Assembly (NCBI RefSeq): GCF_020685205.1
Contig: NZ_JAJERB010000005.1
Location: 186,001-250,000 of the forward strand
DNA from: Hymenobacter translucens
GTDB lineage: Bacteria > Bacteroidota > Bacteroidia > Cytophagales > Hymenobacteraceae
Length of the DNA: 64,000 nt
Reading direction: 5' to 3'
The position numbers and the translations under genes are program-made. The notes beneath the pieces were generated by a model that worked only from the letters and a program-made list of their open reading frames with translations, was not told the origin of the DNA and searched no databases. Positions 7,695 through 16,556 of the stretch are shown in pieces. Each line of letters begins with the position of its first letter. Within the stretch, counting starts at the first letter, position 1.

Positions 7695-8933
7695 TCACTC
7701 ATCCTTCAGCGCCACCACGGGCTGGACGCGGGCGGCAATGGTGGCGGGCACCAGGCCGGCCAGCGCCCCGGCCACGACCAGTAGCACCACGGCCGTAAGC
7801 GCCACCTGCACGTCGACCTGGGGGTTGGCGAAAAAGCCCATGTCCTGCCCTTCGATCAGCTTGCTGATACCGGCCATCAGGGCCGTGCCCATGAGCAAAC
7901 CCAGCAGCCCGGCTACGGCGGTCAGGACAATGCTTTCCTGCACGATCAGGCTCACGATGCTGCCCGGCGTAGCGCCCAGGGCTTTGCGGATACCGATTTC
8001 CTTGGTTCGCTCCTTGACGACAATCAACATGATGTTGCTGACGCCGATGATCCCGGCCAGGATGGTGCCCACGCTTACGAGCCAGCTAAAGCCTGCAATC
8101 CCGATAAACAGGCCCTGCACCCGGGCATATTCCTCTTCCACGTTGGCCGAGCCAAAGGCCCGCGCGTCCGAAGGAGCCACTTTGTGCTGCCGGCCCAGGA
8201 CCTGCTTGGCCCTGGCTTCCACCACGGCGGCCGGAATGCCGGCTTTCGGAATAAAGGCAAAGTAGTCGACCTGGTTGACCTTGTTGTAGGTCACCTGTAG
8301 GGCGGTGAGCGGAATAAAGATGGTCTGCCCTTCTTCCTGGGCTTCCTCGGGCTTGCCGGAAGCCTGGAACGTGCCCACTACCTGGAAAAAAATTCCCTTG
8401 ATGCTGATGTACTTGCCCAGCGGGTCGGCCTCGCCGAACAGCACCTCCCGGACGCGGTTGCCGATGATGGCCACCTTGCGCCGCTCCCGGATATCCGTCT
8501 CGTTCACAAACCGGCCCCGCGTAAGGGAAAGCGCCTTTACGGCCGGATAGCCGGGGTACTCGCCATTCAGGGAGAAAGTCGAGCTTTTGGGGCCGTACTG
8601 CACGGTCAGGCTGCCGAGCGAGGCCCGGGGCAGCACCACGGCGGCCTCCGGAATCTCCCGCAGCAGGGCCGCCACGTCGTCGTTGTTGAAGCGAATAAAC
8701 CGTCCGGCCTTGAGGCCCTGGTACGGTACGCTGGTGCGCTGGGACCACAGAAACACCGCGTTCTTGGCTACGTCAAACTCTTTTTCGACTCCGTTCTGCA
8801 TGCCCCGGCCCGCGCCCAGCAGCACCACCAGCATAAAGATTCCCCAGAACACCCCGAACGCAGTAAGCCCCGTGCGCAGCTTGTGCCGCCGCACGGTGCC
8901 CAGGATTTCCTGCCATTTGTCGAGGTCGAACAT
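7695..8933 (-). CDS. MacB-like ABC transporter permease (second of two)
   Basis: A 412-residue permease with the MacB layout: an N-terminal membrane span (about residues 20-42, TAFGVFWGIFMLVVLLGAG), a large periplasmic domain (about 45-270, MacB_PCD type), then three C-terminal spans (FtsX-like permease domain) containing the coupling segment KERTKEIGIRKALGATPGSI. It has no ATPase domain, unlike E. coli MacB. It is closely similar to the permease encoded just upstream, which suggests that the two form a heterodimer driven by the separate ATPase. It lies 99 bases downstream of that gene. Confidence 0.93.
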   Translation of the reverse strand: MFDLDKWQEILGTVRRHKLRTGLTAFGVFWGIFMLVVLLGAGRGMQNGVEKEFDVAKNAVFLWSQRTSVPYQGLKAGRFIRFNNDDVAALLREIPEAAVVLPRASLGSLTVQYGPKSSTFSLNGEYPGYPAVKALSLTRGRFVNETDIRERRKVAIIGNRVREVLFGEADPLGKYISIKGIFFQVVGTFQASGKPEEAQEEGQTIFIPLTALQVTYNKVNQVDYFAFIPKAGIPAAVVEARAKQVLGRQHKVAPSDARAFGSANVEEEYARVQGLFIGIAGFSWLVSVGTILAGIIGVSNIMLIVVKERTKEIGIRKALGATPGSIVSLIVQESIVLTAVAGLLGLLMGTALMAGISKLIEGQDMGFFANPQVDVQVALTAVVLLVVAGALAGLVPATIAARVQPVVALKDE

Positions 8934-9032
8934 GGTTGATGGGAGCTTGGATTGTTGGGGTCTTGGATAATGGTGTTTGCTATTTGGAACCGATACAGTC
9001 TTTCATCCCTTATCCATAATCCCTCATCCCAA

Positions 9033-10274
9033 CTAATCCGCCCGCAGGGCTTCGATCGGCTTGACGTTGGCGGCTTTTATGGCTGGCACCAGACCGGCCA
9101 GCGCCCCGGCTACCACGAGCAGCAGAATGGCGCTGACGGCCACGGTAGCGTCCACGCCCGGACGGTCGAAGTACGGGAGCTTGGCGCCGCTTTGCTCGAT
9201 GCCATAGCTCAGGCCGGCCAGCAGCCCCACGCCCGCCAGCAGCCCCAGGTAGCCCGACACCGCCGTAATCACCACCGACTCCTGCACGATCATGCTCACG
9301 ATGCTCCAGGGCGTAGCGCCCAGAGCCTTGCGCACGCCGATTTCCCGGGTCCGCTCCTGCACGATGATGATCATGATGTTGCTGACACCCACGACCCCAG
9401 CCACCAAAGTCAGCACCCCAATGATGGAAACGAAAACCTTGATGCCATTGAACAGGCCGTTGAACCGCTCCATCTCCTCCTCGTTGTTGTTGAGGTCGAG
9501 GGCCTGCTTGTCGGCCGGGTCGAACTGGTGGCGGCGGGCCATCAGCAGGCGCACCTGGGTTTCAAGCTCTTTTACCGGCAGCCCGCCCCGGGTGGTAAGG
9601 CCGAGCAGCTGCACCTGGTTGTACTGGTTGAAGGTCGTCTGAAAGGTATTGAACGGCACGTAGGCCCGCTCTTCGTTGCGCCCCTGGTTGCCGGTGCTGG
9701 TGAAGATGCCCACGACTTTGAAAAAGACGCCCTTCACCTGCACGTACTGGCCCAGCGCGTCGTCGTCGCCAAACAGCACCTTGCGCACCTTCTCGCCCAT
9801 TACCATCACCTTGCGCCGCTCGGCCAAATCCAAAGGGCTCAGGAACCGGCCGGCCGTCAGCTTCTCGCCGTTGAGCTGAAAAAACTCTCCATTCGCCCCA
9901 AACACCTGGTACGAGCCATTTTTGGCGCCCCGCATAATGGTGTATTCCCCGCTGAGGCGGTTGCGGGGAGCCAGCAGCTCGATGCCGGCCACCTGCTGGC
10001 GCACGGCTTCCATATCGGCATTGGTGAGCTTGATTTCCCGGCCGGGCTTGAGGCCATGCCAGGGCAACGAAGTCTTGCCTCCGCTCACGAACAGGCTGTT
10101 GACGGCCCCACCGCCAAACTCGTTCAGCACCCCATTCTGCATGCCATTGCCGGCGCCCAGCAGCAGGACCAGCATAAAGATGCCCCAGAACACCCCAAAC
10201 GCAGTGAGGAAGGTGCGGAGCTTGTTGCGCCGCATCGTCATCAGAATCTCCTGCCACTTGTCGAGGTCGAACAT
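9033..10274 (-). CDS. MacB-like ABC transporter permease (first of two)
   Basis: A 413-residue paralogue of the next permease, beginning with the same MFDLDKWQEIL segment. It has an N-terminal span, a periplasmic MacB core domain, and three C-terminal spans with QERTREIGVRKALGATPWSI as the ATPase-coupling segment. It has no nucleotide-binding domain. Tandem duplication is likely, given the shared termini and adjacency. It sits between a small secreted protein gene (86 bases upstream) and the second permease, in the same direction as the whole operon. Confidence 0.93.
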   Translation of the reverse strand: MFDLDKWQEILMTMRRNKLRTFLTAFGVFWGIFMLVLLLGAGNGMQNGVLNEFGGGAVNSLFVSGGKTSLPWHGLKPGREIKLTNADMEAVRQQVAGIELLAPRNRLSGEYTIMRGAKNGSYQVFGANGEFFQLNGEKLTAGRFLSPLDLAERRKVMVMGEKVRKVLFGDDDALGQYVQVKGVFFKVVGIFTSTGNQGRNEERAYVPFNTFQTTFNQYNQVQLLGLTTRGGLPVKELETQVRLLMARRHQFDPADKQALDLNNNEEEMERFNGLFNGIKVFVSIIGVLTLVAGVVGVSNIMIIIVQERTREIGVRKALGATPWSIVSMIVQESVVITAVSGYLGLLAGVGLLAGLSYGIEQSGAKLPYFDRPGVDATVAVSAILLLVVAGALAGLVPAIKAANVKPIEALRAD

Positions 10275-10360
10275 GTATTAGGGCTTAGGGACTTAGGATC
10301 TTTAGGTCTTAGAAATGAACAGGTGAACGGAGGCGAAACAAAGACCCAAGGCCCTAAAAC

Positions 10361-10873
10361 CTATCTTCCACAGCTCTGGCGGACCAACTCGAGGCGGCGG
10401 ACCAGGTCTTTCACCCGGGCTTCGTCGGTGGTGTAGAGGGCGAAATCGGAAGTAGTGGTGTTGCCTTTGCGGGCGCGCCGGATCTGTATCTCGTAGGGCG
10501 CCGTCTTTTCGGCCTTGTCGTCGTCCTGCTCCTTGCGGTGGTAGGTGATGCTCTTCACGTCGCGCCATTCAAAGCTCATCCGTAGCTCAAAGGCCCCGTC
10601 GGCGGCCTTCACGGCCCAGCCCGTGGCCGACTCGCCCCGGTTGAACGTCACCGAAACCGGCTTGCTGGTGGTCACGTCGGCGTCCGAATCCCGGAAAATC
10701 TGGTCTACCTGGCAGTCGGTGAGCACCACGGTGGCTTTTTTGGTGGGCGTGGCCGGGTTGCTCATCAGGCCGTTCAGCTCTTTGGCCAGGGCCTGCTTGT
10801 CGACGGTGGTCTGGGCCTGGGCCGCCAGGCCGGAGCCGGTGAGCAGCGCGCAGAAAAGGAAAAGCTTTTTCAT
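10361..10873 (-). CDS. Secreted protein of unknown function within the ABC export operon
   Basis: A 170-residue protein with a signal peptide (MKKLFLFCALLTGSGLAAQA) and no lipobox or membrane span afterwards, so it should be periplasmic. The mature part has a segment TVVLTDCQVDQIFRDSD, and FEWRDVKSITYHRKEQDDD followed by a probable beta strand-rich stretch; two Cys (about residues 54 and 168) could form a disulfide. I do not recognise the family. It lies between the ATPase gene (42 bases upstream) and the first permease, in the same direction, so an accessory role in export is plausible but unproven. Confidence 0.75.
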   Translation of the reverse strand: MKKLFLFCALLTGSGLAAQAQTTVDKQALAKELNGLMSNPATPTKKATVVLTDCQVDQIFRDSDADVTTSKPVSVTFNRGESATGWAVKAADGAFELRMSFEWRDVKSITYHRKEQDDDKAEKTAPYEIQIRRARKGNTTTSDFALYTTDEARVKDLVRRLELVRQSCGR

Positions 10874-10915
10874 GGGAACATGCTTTAAAAGCGTGAAAAG
10901 GAAAATAGAGAGAAG

Positions 10916-11584
10916 CTATTCACTGACAATCAGGCCGTCACGGACCCGCACTACGCGCTGGGTCTGAGCGGCAATGTCGTTTTCGTGGGTCACGATGACT
11001 ACCGTCATGCCTTCGCTGTTGACCTGCCGGAAGATATCCATCACCTCCTGGGTGGTTTGCGTGTCAAGCGCGCCGGTGGGCTCGTCGGCCAGAATAATCT
11101 TGGGCTGACTGATCAAGGCGCGGGCAATGGCCACCCGCTGGCGCTGCCCGCCCGACAGTTCACTGGGCAGGTGGTCGGCCCGGTCGAGCAGTCCTACCCG
11201 GTCGAGGTACTCCAGGGCGAGGCGGTTGCGCTCCTTGCGGCCCACTTTCTGGTAGTAGAGCGGCAAGGCCACGTTTTCCATGGCATTCTTAAAGTTCAGC
11301 AGATTAAACGACTGAAAGACGAAGCCCAGCAGGCGGTTGCGGTAGTAGGCGGCCCGGGCCTGGCTTAGGTTCCGGTCGATGACGGTGTCGGCCAGCTGGT
11401 ACTCCCCGCTGTCGAAGTCGTCGAGGATGCCCAGAATGTTGAGCAGCGTGCTTTTGCCCGAGCCCGAGGAGCCCATGATGCTGACCAGCTCGCCCTCGGC
11501 CACGTGCAGGTCAATGCCCTTGAGCACCGGCAGCCGGCCCTGCCCCACGGCGTAGCTTTTGCGAATATTCCGAAGGTGTATCAT
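10916..11584 (-). CDS. ABC transporter ATP-binding protein (MacB/LolD type)
   Basis: A 222-residue ATPase. Walker A is GSSGSGKS at 38-45, the Q-loop is in GFVFQSFNLL, the signature LSGGQ is at 143-147, Walker B/D-loop is IILADEPTGALD from about 164, and the switch His is in VIVTHEND. This is the usual size and motif set of ATPases that drive MacB, LolCDE and FtsX-type permeases. It is the first gene of the operon ATPase, secreted protein, permease, permease, adaptor, reading from 11584 down to 6453. The promoter should lie in 11585-11778, but I see no convincing Bacteroidota -33/-7 pair. Confidence 0.95.
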   Translation of the reverse strand: MIHLRNIRKSYAVGQGRLPVLKGIDLHVAEGELVSIMGSSGSGKSTLLNILGILDDFDSGEYQLADTVIDRNLSQARAAYYRNRLLGFVFQSFNLLNFKNAMENVALPLYYQKVGRKERNRLALEYLDRVGLLDRADHLPSELSGGQRQRVAIARALISQPKIILADEPTGALDTQTTQEVMDIFRQVNSEGMTVVIVTHENDIAAQTQRVVRVRDGLIVSE

Positions 11585-11778
11585 AGATGCGGTGTCGGGC
11601 AGAGCGAGCAGGTGCCCTGGTACCGGCTGCCCGGGAGCTTTTTCGGGCGTCCCCGGTGCCAGTTACCTCGTGCGACACTGGCACAGATGCCCCCACCGGA
11701 TAAACGGTTGCCTGCACCAGAACTATTCCCACCCGGCCCGCGCTTCTGACCTCCTTTTTAAAAGCATACGACACAGAA

Positions 11779-11810
11779 AAGCCCAGACCGGCAGCTGCTG
11801 ATCTGGGCTT
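11779..11810 (-). terminator. Terminator downstream of the lipoprotein gene
   Basis: A 9-bp stem, 11779-11787 with 11802-11810, followed on the minus strand by TTTTC. It lies 20 bases after the stop of the lipoprotein gene and ahead of the export operon promoter region. Confidence 0.8.
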
Positions 11811-11829
11811 ATAATCGGGTTCGGGCAGG

Positions 11830-12249
11830 CTAGTCGGCGCGGCGGGCGCGCATCTGCTCCGCCATCTGCCGCTTTTTGGCCTGGTACTCCTTGTACTGCG
11901 CGGCCGTCAGGATCTGCCGCAGTTCGCCTTCGGAATTAGCGTTGATACGCTTGAGCTCCACGCCCAGGGCGGCCTTGTCGGCACCCAGGCGCTGGCGGGC
12001 CGCATTTACCTGCTCCACGGTTTCGTTGAGCACGGCGCGCACCTTGCTTTGCTGGGACGGCAGCAGCTGCAGCTCGTCGGTCATCACGTCGGCCAGGTCG
12101 CGGGCGGTGCGCTTTTTGATTTCCGGGGCGGGGGCGGGTGTCACCGCCTCAGCCGTGCGGGCCGTAGGAATATCTTTTTTACGCCGGGCGCAGCCGGTTG
12201 CCAGCACTAAGGCCAGCAGGAACAGAAGAAAAGAGCGGGGTGCGGACAT
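11830..12249 (-). CDS. Small lipoprotein, helical, Spy/periplasmic-sensor-like
   Basis: A 139-residue probable lipoprotein: signal LFLLALVLATGC with Cys near residue 20. The mature part is almost entirely helical and charged (about residues 50-139), including TDELQLLPSQQSKVRAVLNE, then a run of Gln/Lys ending in TAAQYKEYQAKKRQ. The arrangement 'x-L-x-P-Q-Q' helix, then an AQ-Y-x-x-Y segment resembles Spy/CpxP/LTXXQ-like periplasmic proteins common in Bacteroidota, but I assign it only loosely. It is a single gene with its own terminator, next to the export operon. Confidence 0.75.
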   Translation of the reverse strand: MSAPRSFLLFLLALVLATGCARRKKDIPTARTAEAVTPAPAPEIKKRTARDLADVMTDELQLLPSQQSKVRAVLNETVEQVNAARQRLGADKAALGVELKRINANSEGELRQILTAAQYKEYQAKKRQMAEQMRARRAD

Positions 12250-12363
12250 AGAAAGGCTCAGGAATTTCCTGCCCTTACGTGAAAATCCAACAAATGGTCC
12301 GGCGCCCCGCTGAAACGCAGATTGCTGCTTCCTGCCGCTTCCCGGCTAATTCGGCAGCCCGAA

Positions 12364-14412
12364 CTACAAAGCCCGCGCTGCTCCGGCCGCTTCACGCTGC
12401 CCGACGGCCGGGCCAGTAGCTTTCATCTCCTGGGCAATGTGGTGGGCCAGCGCCATGATGGTGAGCATGGGGTTCACGCCGCTGCAGGCCGGAAAGGCCG
12501 AGCCGTCGGCTACGAACAGGTTTTTCACCTCGTACGTCTCCCCGCTGGGCGCCACGGGGTGAGTAGCCGCGGTACCACCCATCCGGCAGGTGCTCATCTG
12601 GTGGGCGCTGTACAGGTTGAAGCGGTTAGGTTTCCAGTTGAGCCGGGGCAGCCCGGCCAGCACCTCCGGGTTTTGAATTACGCCATCGGCGGCGTGCAGC
12701 ACGGGCAGCGTACCATGCGGCAGGTACACTTTCCGGGCCCCGGCGGCTACGTGCACTTCGGCAGCCCCGCGCACCCCCGCCAGCAGGCTACCCCGGTCAA
12801 AGTCGCTGAGCACGTACTCGATAAGCGGGCGGCCCTGTTTGTCGACGCGCACCCGGCCCCCGTCCCGGTCGCGGGTAAGCACGATAAAGCTGCCCAGGTG
12901 CTCGGCATCGAGTAGGATCCGCTTGTGCTGCTCGCCCGACAGCCAGGGCAGGGTCATGGCCATCAGCCCCGCATGGACGGGCGGGGTTTCCAGCTTGGCG
13001 CCGAAGTTGGTGCCGTGCAGGCGCGTGAATGAGTCGTTCACCACCGACATGCTGGGTCCATGCCAGCCCTGAATCGGGTGCGGATACACGCCCGACACGG
13101 CCACGGTGGGATGCAGGTGCAGGTGCTGGCCCAGGTGGGCATGGCGCAGGCCGCTGCGCAGCAGCAAGGCCGGCGTCTGAATGGCTCCGCCTGCTACCAC
13201 GACCCGCCTGGCCCGGACCGTGATGCTCACCGGCTGCCCCCCGGCGGTGGTATGCACGGCTTCGGCCCCGGTGGCCCGCCCCTGCTGCACGACTATCCGC
13301 TCGACACGGGTATCGGCCAGAATGCGGGCCCCGTGCTCAAAGGCTAGCTTGAGGTAGGTGTTGAGCGTGCCCTGCTTGATGCCGTACCGGTCGCCGAGGG
13401 TGGTGTAGCCCAGGCCCAGAAAATGGTGGTCGGAGTCGGTGAGGCCTTTTTCGTTGCGCGGAATCAGCTTCACGTCCTGCCCCAGCCTGGTCGAGCCGTC
13501 CAGCAGGGCCTGGTTCTGGCCGTTGTGGCGGGTGTAGTCGGTATTGATGCTCAGGGCCCGGGTGACGGCATCGAGGCTGGCTTTAAACGAAGGCGCAAGG
13601 AAGTGCGGGGCCTCGTGCTCCCGGGCCCACTCTTCCAGCACGTAATCCGGCGTTCGAAACGAGCCCGCCCAGTTCACGGTGGTTCCCCCGCCCAGGCAGC
13701 TGCCGGCCAGCAGCGTTACGCCCCCGTCCACGGTACTCAGGGCCCCTTTGGCATCGTAGAGCTTACCCAGCATATCCACTTCGCGCTGGGTGAAGTCGCA
13801 GCCGTGGCAGTAAGGGCCTTTTTCCAGGACCAGCACGTCGTGCCCGGCGGCGGCCAGCTCCCCGGCCACCACGCCCCCGCCCGCCCCGCTGCCAATTACC
13901 AGCACGTCGCAGTCGTAGGTTGTAAGAGTGGTGGGCGTGAGGGTACGGATGGGCCGGGCCGTATCCACTACCTCATCGGGCAGCGGGCCGGGGTAGCCCA
14001 GCGCCGCCCACGCCTCGTTGCCGGTTTCGGCCGAAGACGAGCCGTAGGCCAGGAAGATGAGCAGCTTGCGCAACGCCGCGAAACCCTGGCGCAGCGGCGG
14101 CAGGGGACTGCGGGCCCAGCTTTGCAGAAGCTGCTCCCGTTGCGCGGCGTCGAGCTTGCCGAAGGGCTTGAGCGGCCCCAGCCAGGTGAGGCCGGCCAAC
14201 GGGCTCTGCAGCAGGTCGAGCAGCTTCACAAACTCCTGCTGGGCTGAAGCCGGCTGCTCCCGGATAGCCTCAAATACCCGCTCCACGTCTACTGCCTCGG
14301 AGCCGCGCCGGGCCCAGAAGCCGGAATGCGGGCCTTCGGGAGGCAGGGCGGGAATAAAGGTATCAGCCAGGGCACGAAGAGTGGCGCGGTGCGCGTCGGT
14401 GAAGGTTGTCAT
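12364..14412 (-). CDS. GMC-family FAD oxidoreductase, long-chain alcohol oxidase-like
   Basis: A 682-residue flavoenzyme. The first ~165 residues (MTTFTDAHRATLRALADTFI onward) form a helical domain like that preceding the flavin domain in long-chain-alcohol oxidases. The FAD-binding Rossmann motif is CDVLVIGSGAGGGVVAGELA, with the second motif GSCLGGGTTVNWAG, then the GMC C-terminal part with SAHQMSTCRMGG and the NPMLTIMALAHH end that carries the active-site His and the final flavin contact. It probably oxidises an alcohol and transfers electrons to oxygen or an acceptor. The ATG at 14412 is preferred to one at 14475, since MTTFTDAHRATL starts the domain. No partner genes are adjacent. Confidence 0.9.
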   Translation of the reverse strand: MTTFTDAHRATLRALADTFIPALPPEGPHSGFWARRGSEAVDVERVFEAIREQPASAQQEFVKLLDLLQSPLAGLTWLGPLKPFGKLDAAQREQLLQSWARSPLPPLRQGFAALRKLLIFLAYGSSSAETGNEAWAALGYPGPLPDEVVDTARPIRTLTPTTLTTYDCDVLVIGSGAGGGVVAGELAAAGHDVLVLEKGPYCHGCDFTQREVDMLGKLYDAKGALSTVDGGVTLLAGSCLGGGTTVNWAGSFRTPDYVLEEWAREHEAPHFLAPSFKASLDAVTRALSINTDYTRHNGQNQALLDGSTRLGQDVKLIPRNEKGLTDSDHHFLGLGYTTLGDRYGIKQGTLNTYLKLAFEHGARILADTRVERIVVQQGRATGAEAVHTTAGGQPVSITVRARRVVVAGGAIQTPALLLRSGLRHAHLGQHLHLHPTVAVSGVYPHPIQGWHGPSMSVVNDSFTRLHGTNFGAKLETPPVHAGLMAMTLPWLSGEQHKRILLDAEHLGSFIVLTRDRDGGRVRVDKQGRPLIEYVLSDFDRGSLLAGVRGAAEVHVAAGARKVYLPHGTLPVLHAADGVIQNPEVLAGLPRLNWKPNRFNLYSAHQMSTCRMGGTAATHPVAPSGETYEVKNLFVADGSAFPACSGVNPMLTIMALAHHIAQEMKATGPAVGQREAAGAARAL

Positions 14413-14570
14413 GCGAAGAAAAGCGGCGCGCGGAAGACAGCGGCCCGTTCTGAAAAGGTCGGCATTTTTCCGCAACTAGTCGGCATGCCGCGTAGTTCAC
14501 CGGCTAGAATAGGTTTGCTTCCGTGGGCCTAGTTGACCCCAGACCGGTGGGTAAGCGGTTTTGGGCACGC

Positions 14571-14599
14571 AAAAGCCCCGGCTTTTCAACCAGGGCTTT
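14571..14599 (-). terminator. Terminator of the 14.6-15.1 kb gene
   Basis: A 7-bp stem, 14572-14578 with 14593-14599, with AAAA preceding it on the plus strand (TTTT on the minus). It lies 30 bases after the stop of the secreted protein gene. Confidence 0.65.
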
Positions 14600-14629
14600 C
14601 TGATACAGGAGGTTGCGGACCGGCCGGGC

Positions 14630-15139
14630 CTATCCTTTCACCTGGGACTTTAGCCACTCGGCGAGGGTGCCTTTCTCATTCATAGCCGCCAGGGCTTCGA
14701 TCTTCTTATTCCGCTGGTAGCCGCCGGCCTGGTAGGCTTTCAGCACGCTCTTCACGCCTTCCAGGTTCATCATCGCCATATCCTTGCTCTCGGGATTCTG
14801 CAACTGGTAGCGCGACCAGCCGCCCATGAACACCATCAGCATAACGGCGTCCTTGCTGCCGAGGTCACTCGTGTACTTTTGCAATTGCACGGATACGGCC
14901 GGCGTGCCGGTCATCCACTGCAGCAGGAACACGTTGACCTGCTTGCGCGTCGCGTCGTCTTTGCCGAGGGGCGTCGTTTCAAGCCAGTTCACGGCTTCAA
15001 TAACCTGGGCGTCGTAGCGGGCATAGTCGGCGGGAGCCTGGAAGCTGTAGCCGGTGGGAACCTGGTAGGCGGTTTGGGCCCGGGCGGCGGGGCCGCCGGC
15101 CAGCAGCCCGAAGGCCAGCAGGAGAAGATACTTCTTCAT
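14630..15139 (-). CDS. Secreted protein of unknown function
   Basis: A 169-residue protein with a signal peptide cleaved after ARAQ (about residue 22). The mature part is mostly helical, with conserved-looking segments NWLETTPLGKDDATRKQVN, FLLQWMTGTPAV and MLMVFMGGWSRYQLQN, and ends in LAEWLKSQVKG. I do not recognise a named domain. It is probably periplasmic, as there is no further hydrophobic span long enough to be a membrane anchor apart from the short MLMVFMGG stretch. It is a single gene with its own terminator. Confidence 0.8.
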   Translation of the reverse strand: MKKYLLLLAFGLLAGGPAARAQTAYQVPTGYSFQAPADYARYDAQVIEAVNWLETTPLGKDDATRKQVNVFLLQWMTGTPAVSVQLQKYTSDLGSKDAVMLMVFMGGWSRYQLQNPESKDMAMMNLEGVKSVLKAYQAGGYQRNKKIEALAAMNEKGTLAEWLKSQVKG

Positions 15140-15239
15140 GCAATAAGGAGTAGAAAAGGGTGGGAATACCGGCTTAAGGTAGGGAAAGAAGTTGCTTTAA
15201 GCGGCGCGGCGGGTTTATGCAGCACCGGGCGCGGGCGTA

Positions 15240-15848
15240 CTACTGGATGGTTTTCCCTTCGGCCTGCTGCAAGGAGCCGGCTACCAGGGGAGCTTCAGCA
15301 AACCGCTCTTTGGGGGCACTCAGCGGTTGGGCCTGGTCTTGTGAGAAATCGAGCTTATAGCCCCGGTTGTCTTCCGTAGTTAAAAAGACATTATCATGGT
15401 CTTGATCATCTTCCGGCACAAACAGAATGGCTTTTTTACCGGCCTCCACCACCCGAAACCATTCATCTGCCGGGCGTATCGTAGCCCAGCCGTAGATTTT
15501 GGCCGGCCAGTCAATGCCTTCCGGGTACGTCAGATAATTCACCAGATAGCAGAGCCGGTCGAAGGTGATGTCATAGGGAAACACCAGGGCAAACCGGGAC
15601 TGGCTTAGCTCAACAAGCCTGGTTCGCACGACCACACCGCTTTCGTTGTAGAGACTGCTAAACCGGGCAAGGGCCGCCGACACATCACTAAGCGCTGCGC
15701 CATCCACGATAATGAGCTTGTCGTTCTCCGTCAGGACTGCGGGCAAATCCTTAGGCCCGGGCTGGGGCTTAGGCCGTCGCCCCCGCAGAACCCACGCGCA
15801 TAAACCCAGCACCAGGGCCAGTAAAACGATTATTCCAACGTTTTCCAT
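15240..15848 (-). CDS. Membrane-anchored protein of unknown function
   Basis: A 202-residue protein with one N-terminal span (about residues 4-22, GIIVLLALVLGLCAWVL) followed by a basic stop-transfer stretch RGRRPKPQPGPK, so the bulk should be cytoplasmic. The soluble part contains FALVFPYDITFDRLCYLVNY and VPEDDQDHDNVFLTTED. No catalytic motif or known domain is evident. It is transcribed alone between the GNAT gene and the secreted protein gene. Confidence 0.75.
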   Translation of the reverse strand: MENVGIIVLLALVLGLCAWVLRGRRPKPQPGPKDLPAVLTENDKLIIVDGAALSDVSAALARFSSLYNESGVVVRTRLVELSQSRFALVFPYDITFDRLCYLVNYLTYPEGIDWPAKIYGWATIRPADEWFRVVEAGKKAILFVPEDDQDHDNVFLTTEDNRGYKLDFSQDQAQPLSAPKERFAEAPLVAGSLQQAEGKTIQ

Positions 15849-15932
15849 ATTCAGCGGTCAGCAAACGGCAGGAGTAGTGGGGCCACGAGGCCGGCGGGTG
15901 CTAAAAAGACTTTTCCTGCTGACGCCAGCAAG

Positions 15933-16373
15933 CTACGCCCTTTCGGCTTTCCACCCGGCCTCAAGCTCAAATAGCACCTCCCCGCTCTTGGTCCGGCCAG
16001 TTTCCTGCCAGCCCTGGCGGCGGTAGAACTCCTCGGCCCGGGTGCCGGGGTCGGTGCTAAGCCAGATGGGGTGCTGGGTTTGCCTGAAGTACCAGCTCAG
16101 CAGCTCGTCGTGCAGCTTTTTTCCGATGCCCCGGCCTTCGTAGTCGGGGTCCACGAACAAGGCCCAGACGCTGTGGTCCTGCAAATCGGCAATGGCGAAG
16201 CCCACGACCCGGCCGTCGGCTTCGGCCAGCCAGCCCCTGCCCCGCTCGGTGAGGTAGTCGACATAATCCTGCCGGGTTACCCGGCCAGGGTCAGAAAGCT
16301 GGTTTTCACGCACAGCCAGGCGTATGGCAGAAAGCTGGGGAATGTCGGCTACCTGGGCTTCACGAATCTGCAT
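15933..16373 (-). CDS. GNAT family N-acetyltransferase
   Basis: A 146-residue enzyme of the usual GNAT length, expected to transfer acetyl from acetyl-CoA to an amine. Motif A is visible as WALFVDPDYEGRGIGKKLHD, where RGIGKKL is the pyrophosphate loop, and motif B as EEFYRRQGWQETGRTKSGE. The substrate is not indicated by the context. It begins with MQIREAQVADIPQLSAIR, a common GNAT start, at the ATG 16373. Confidence 0.92.
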   Translation of the reverse strand: MQIREAQVADIPQLSAIRLAVRENQLSDPGRVTRQDYVDYLTERGRGWLAEADGRVVGFAIADLQDHSVWALFVDPDYEGRGIGKKLHDELLSWYFRQTQHPIWLSTDPGTRAEEFYRRQGWQETGRTKSGEVLFELEAGWKAERA

Positions 16374-16556
16374 CGGGCGGAATGGGTTAAATCAGGCGGC
16401 AAGATTTGAATTTCTGCCGGCAACTACCTGCGGCGCTGCGGGAGCTGGCCCGTAGTAGCTGACATTCCCTCGGCCGGCACTACCCGGAAACAATTCGGGT
16501 GCGTTGCGCTTACTTCGTGGAGCCATCGTACACGCCTTTCATTTTCCCTGCCCATT

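Noticed and set aside
13423..14247. Plus-strand frame opposite the GMC oxidoreductase gene
   Set aside because: Shadow of the flavoenzyme, which shows all expected motifs on the minus strand.
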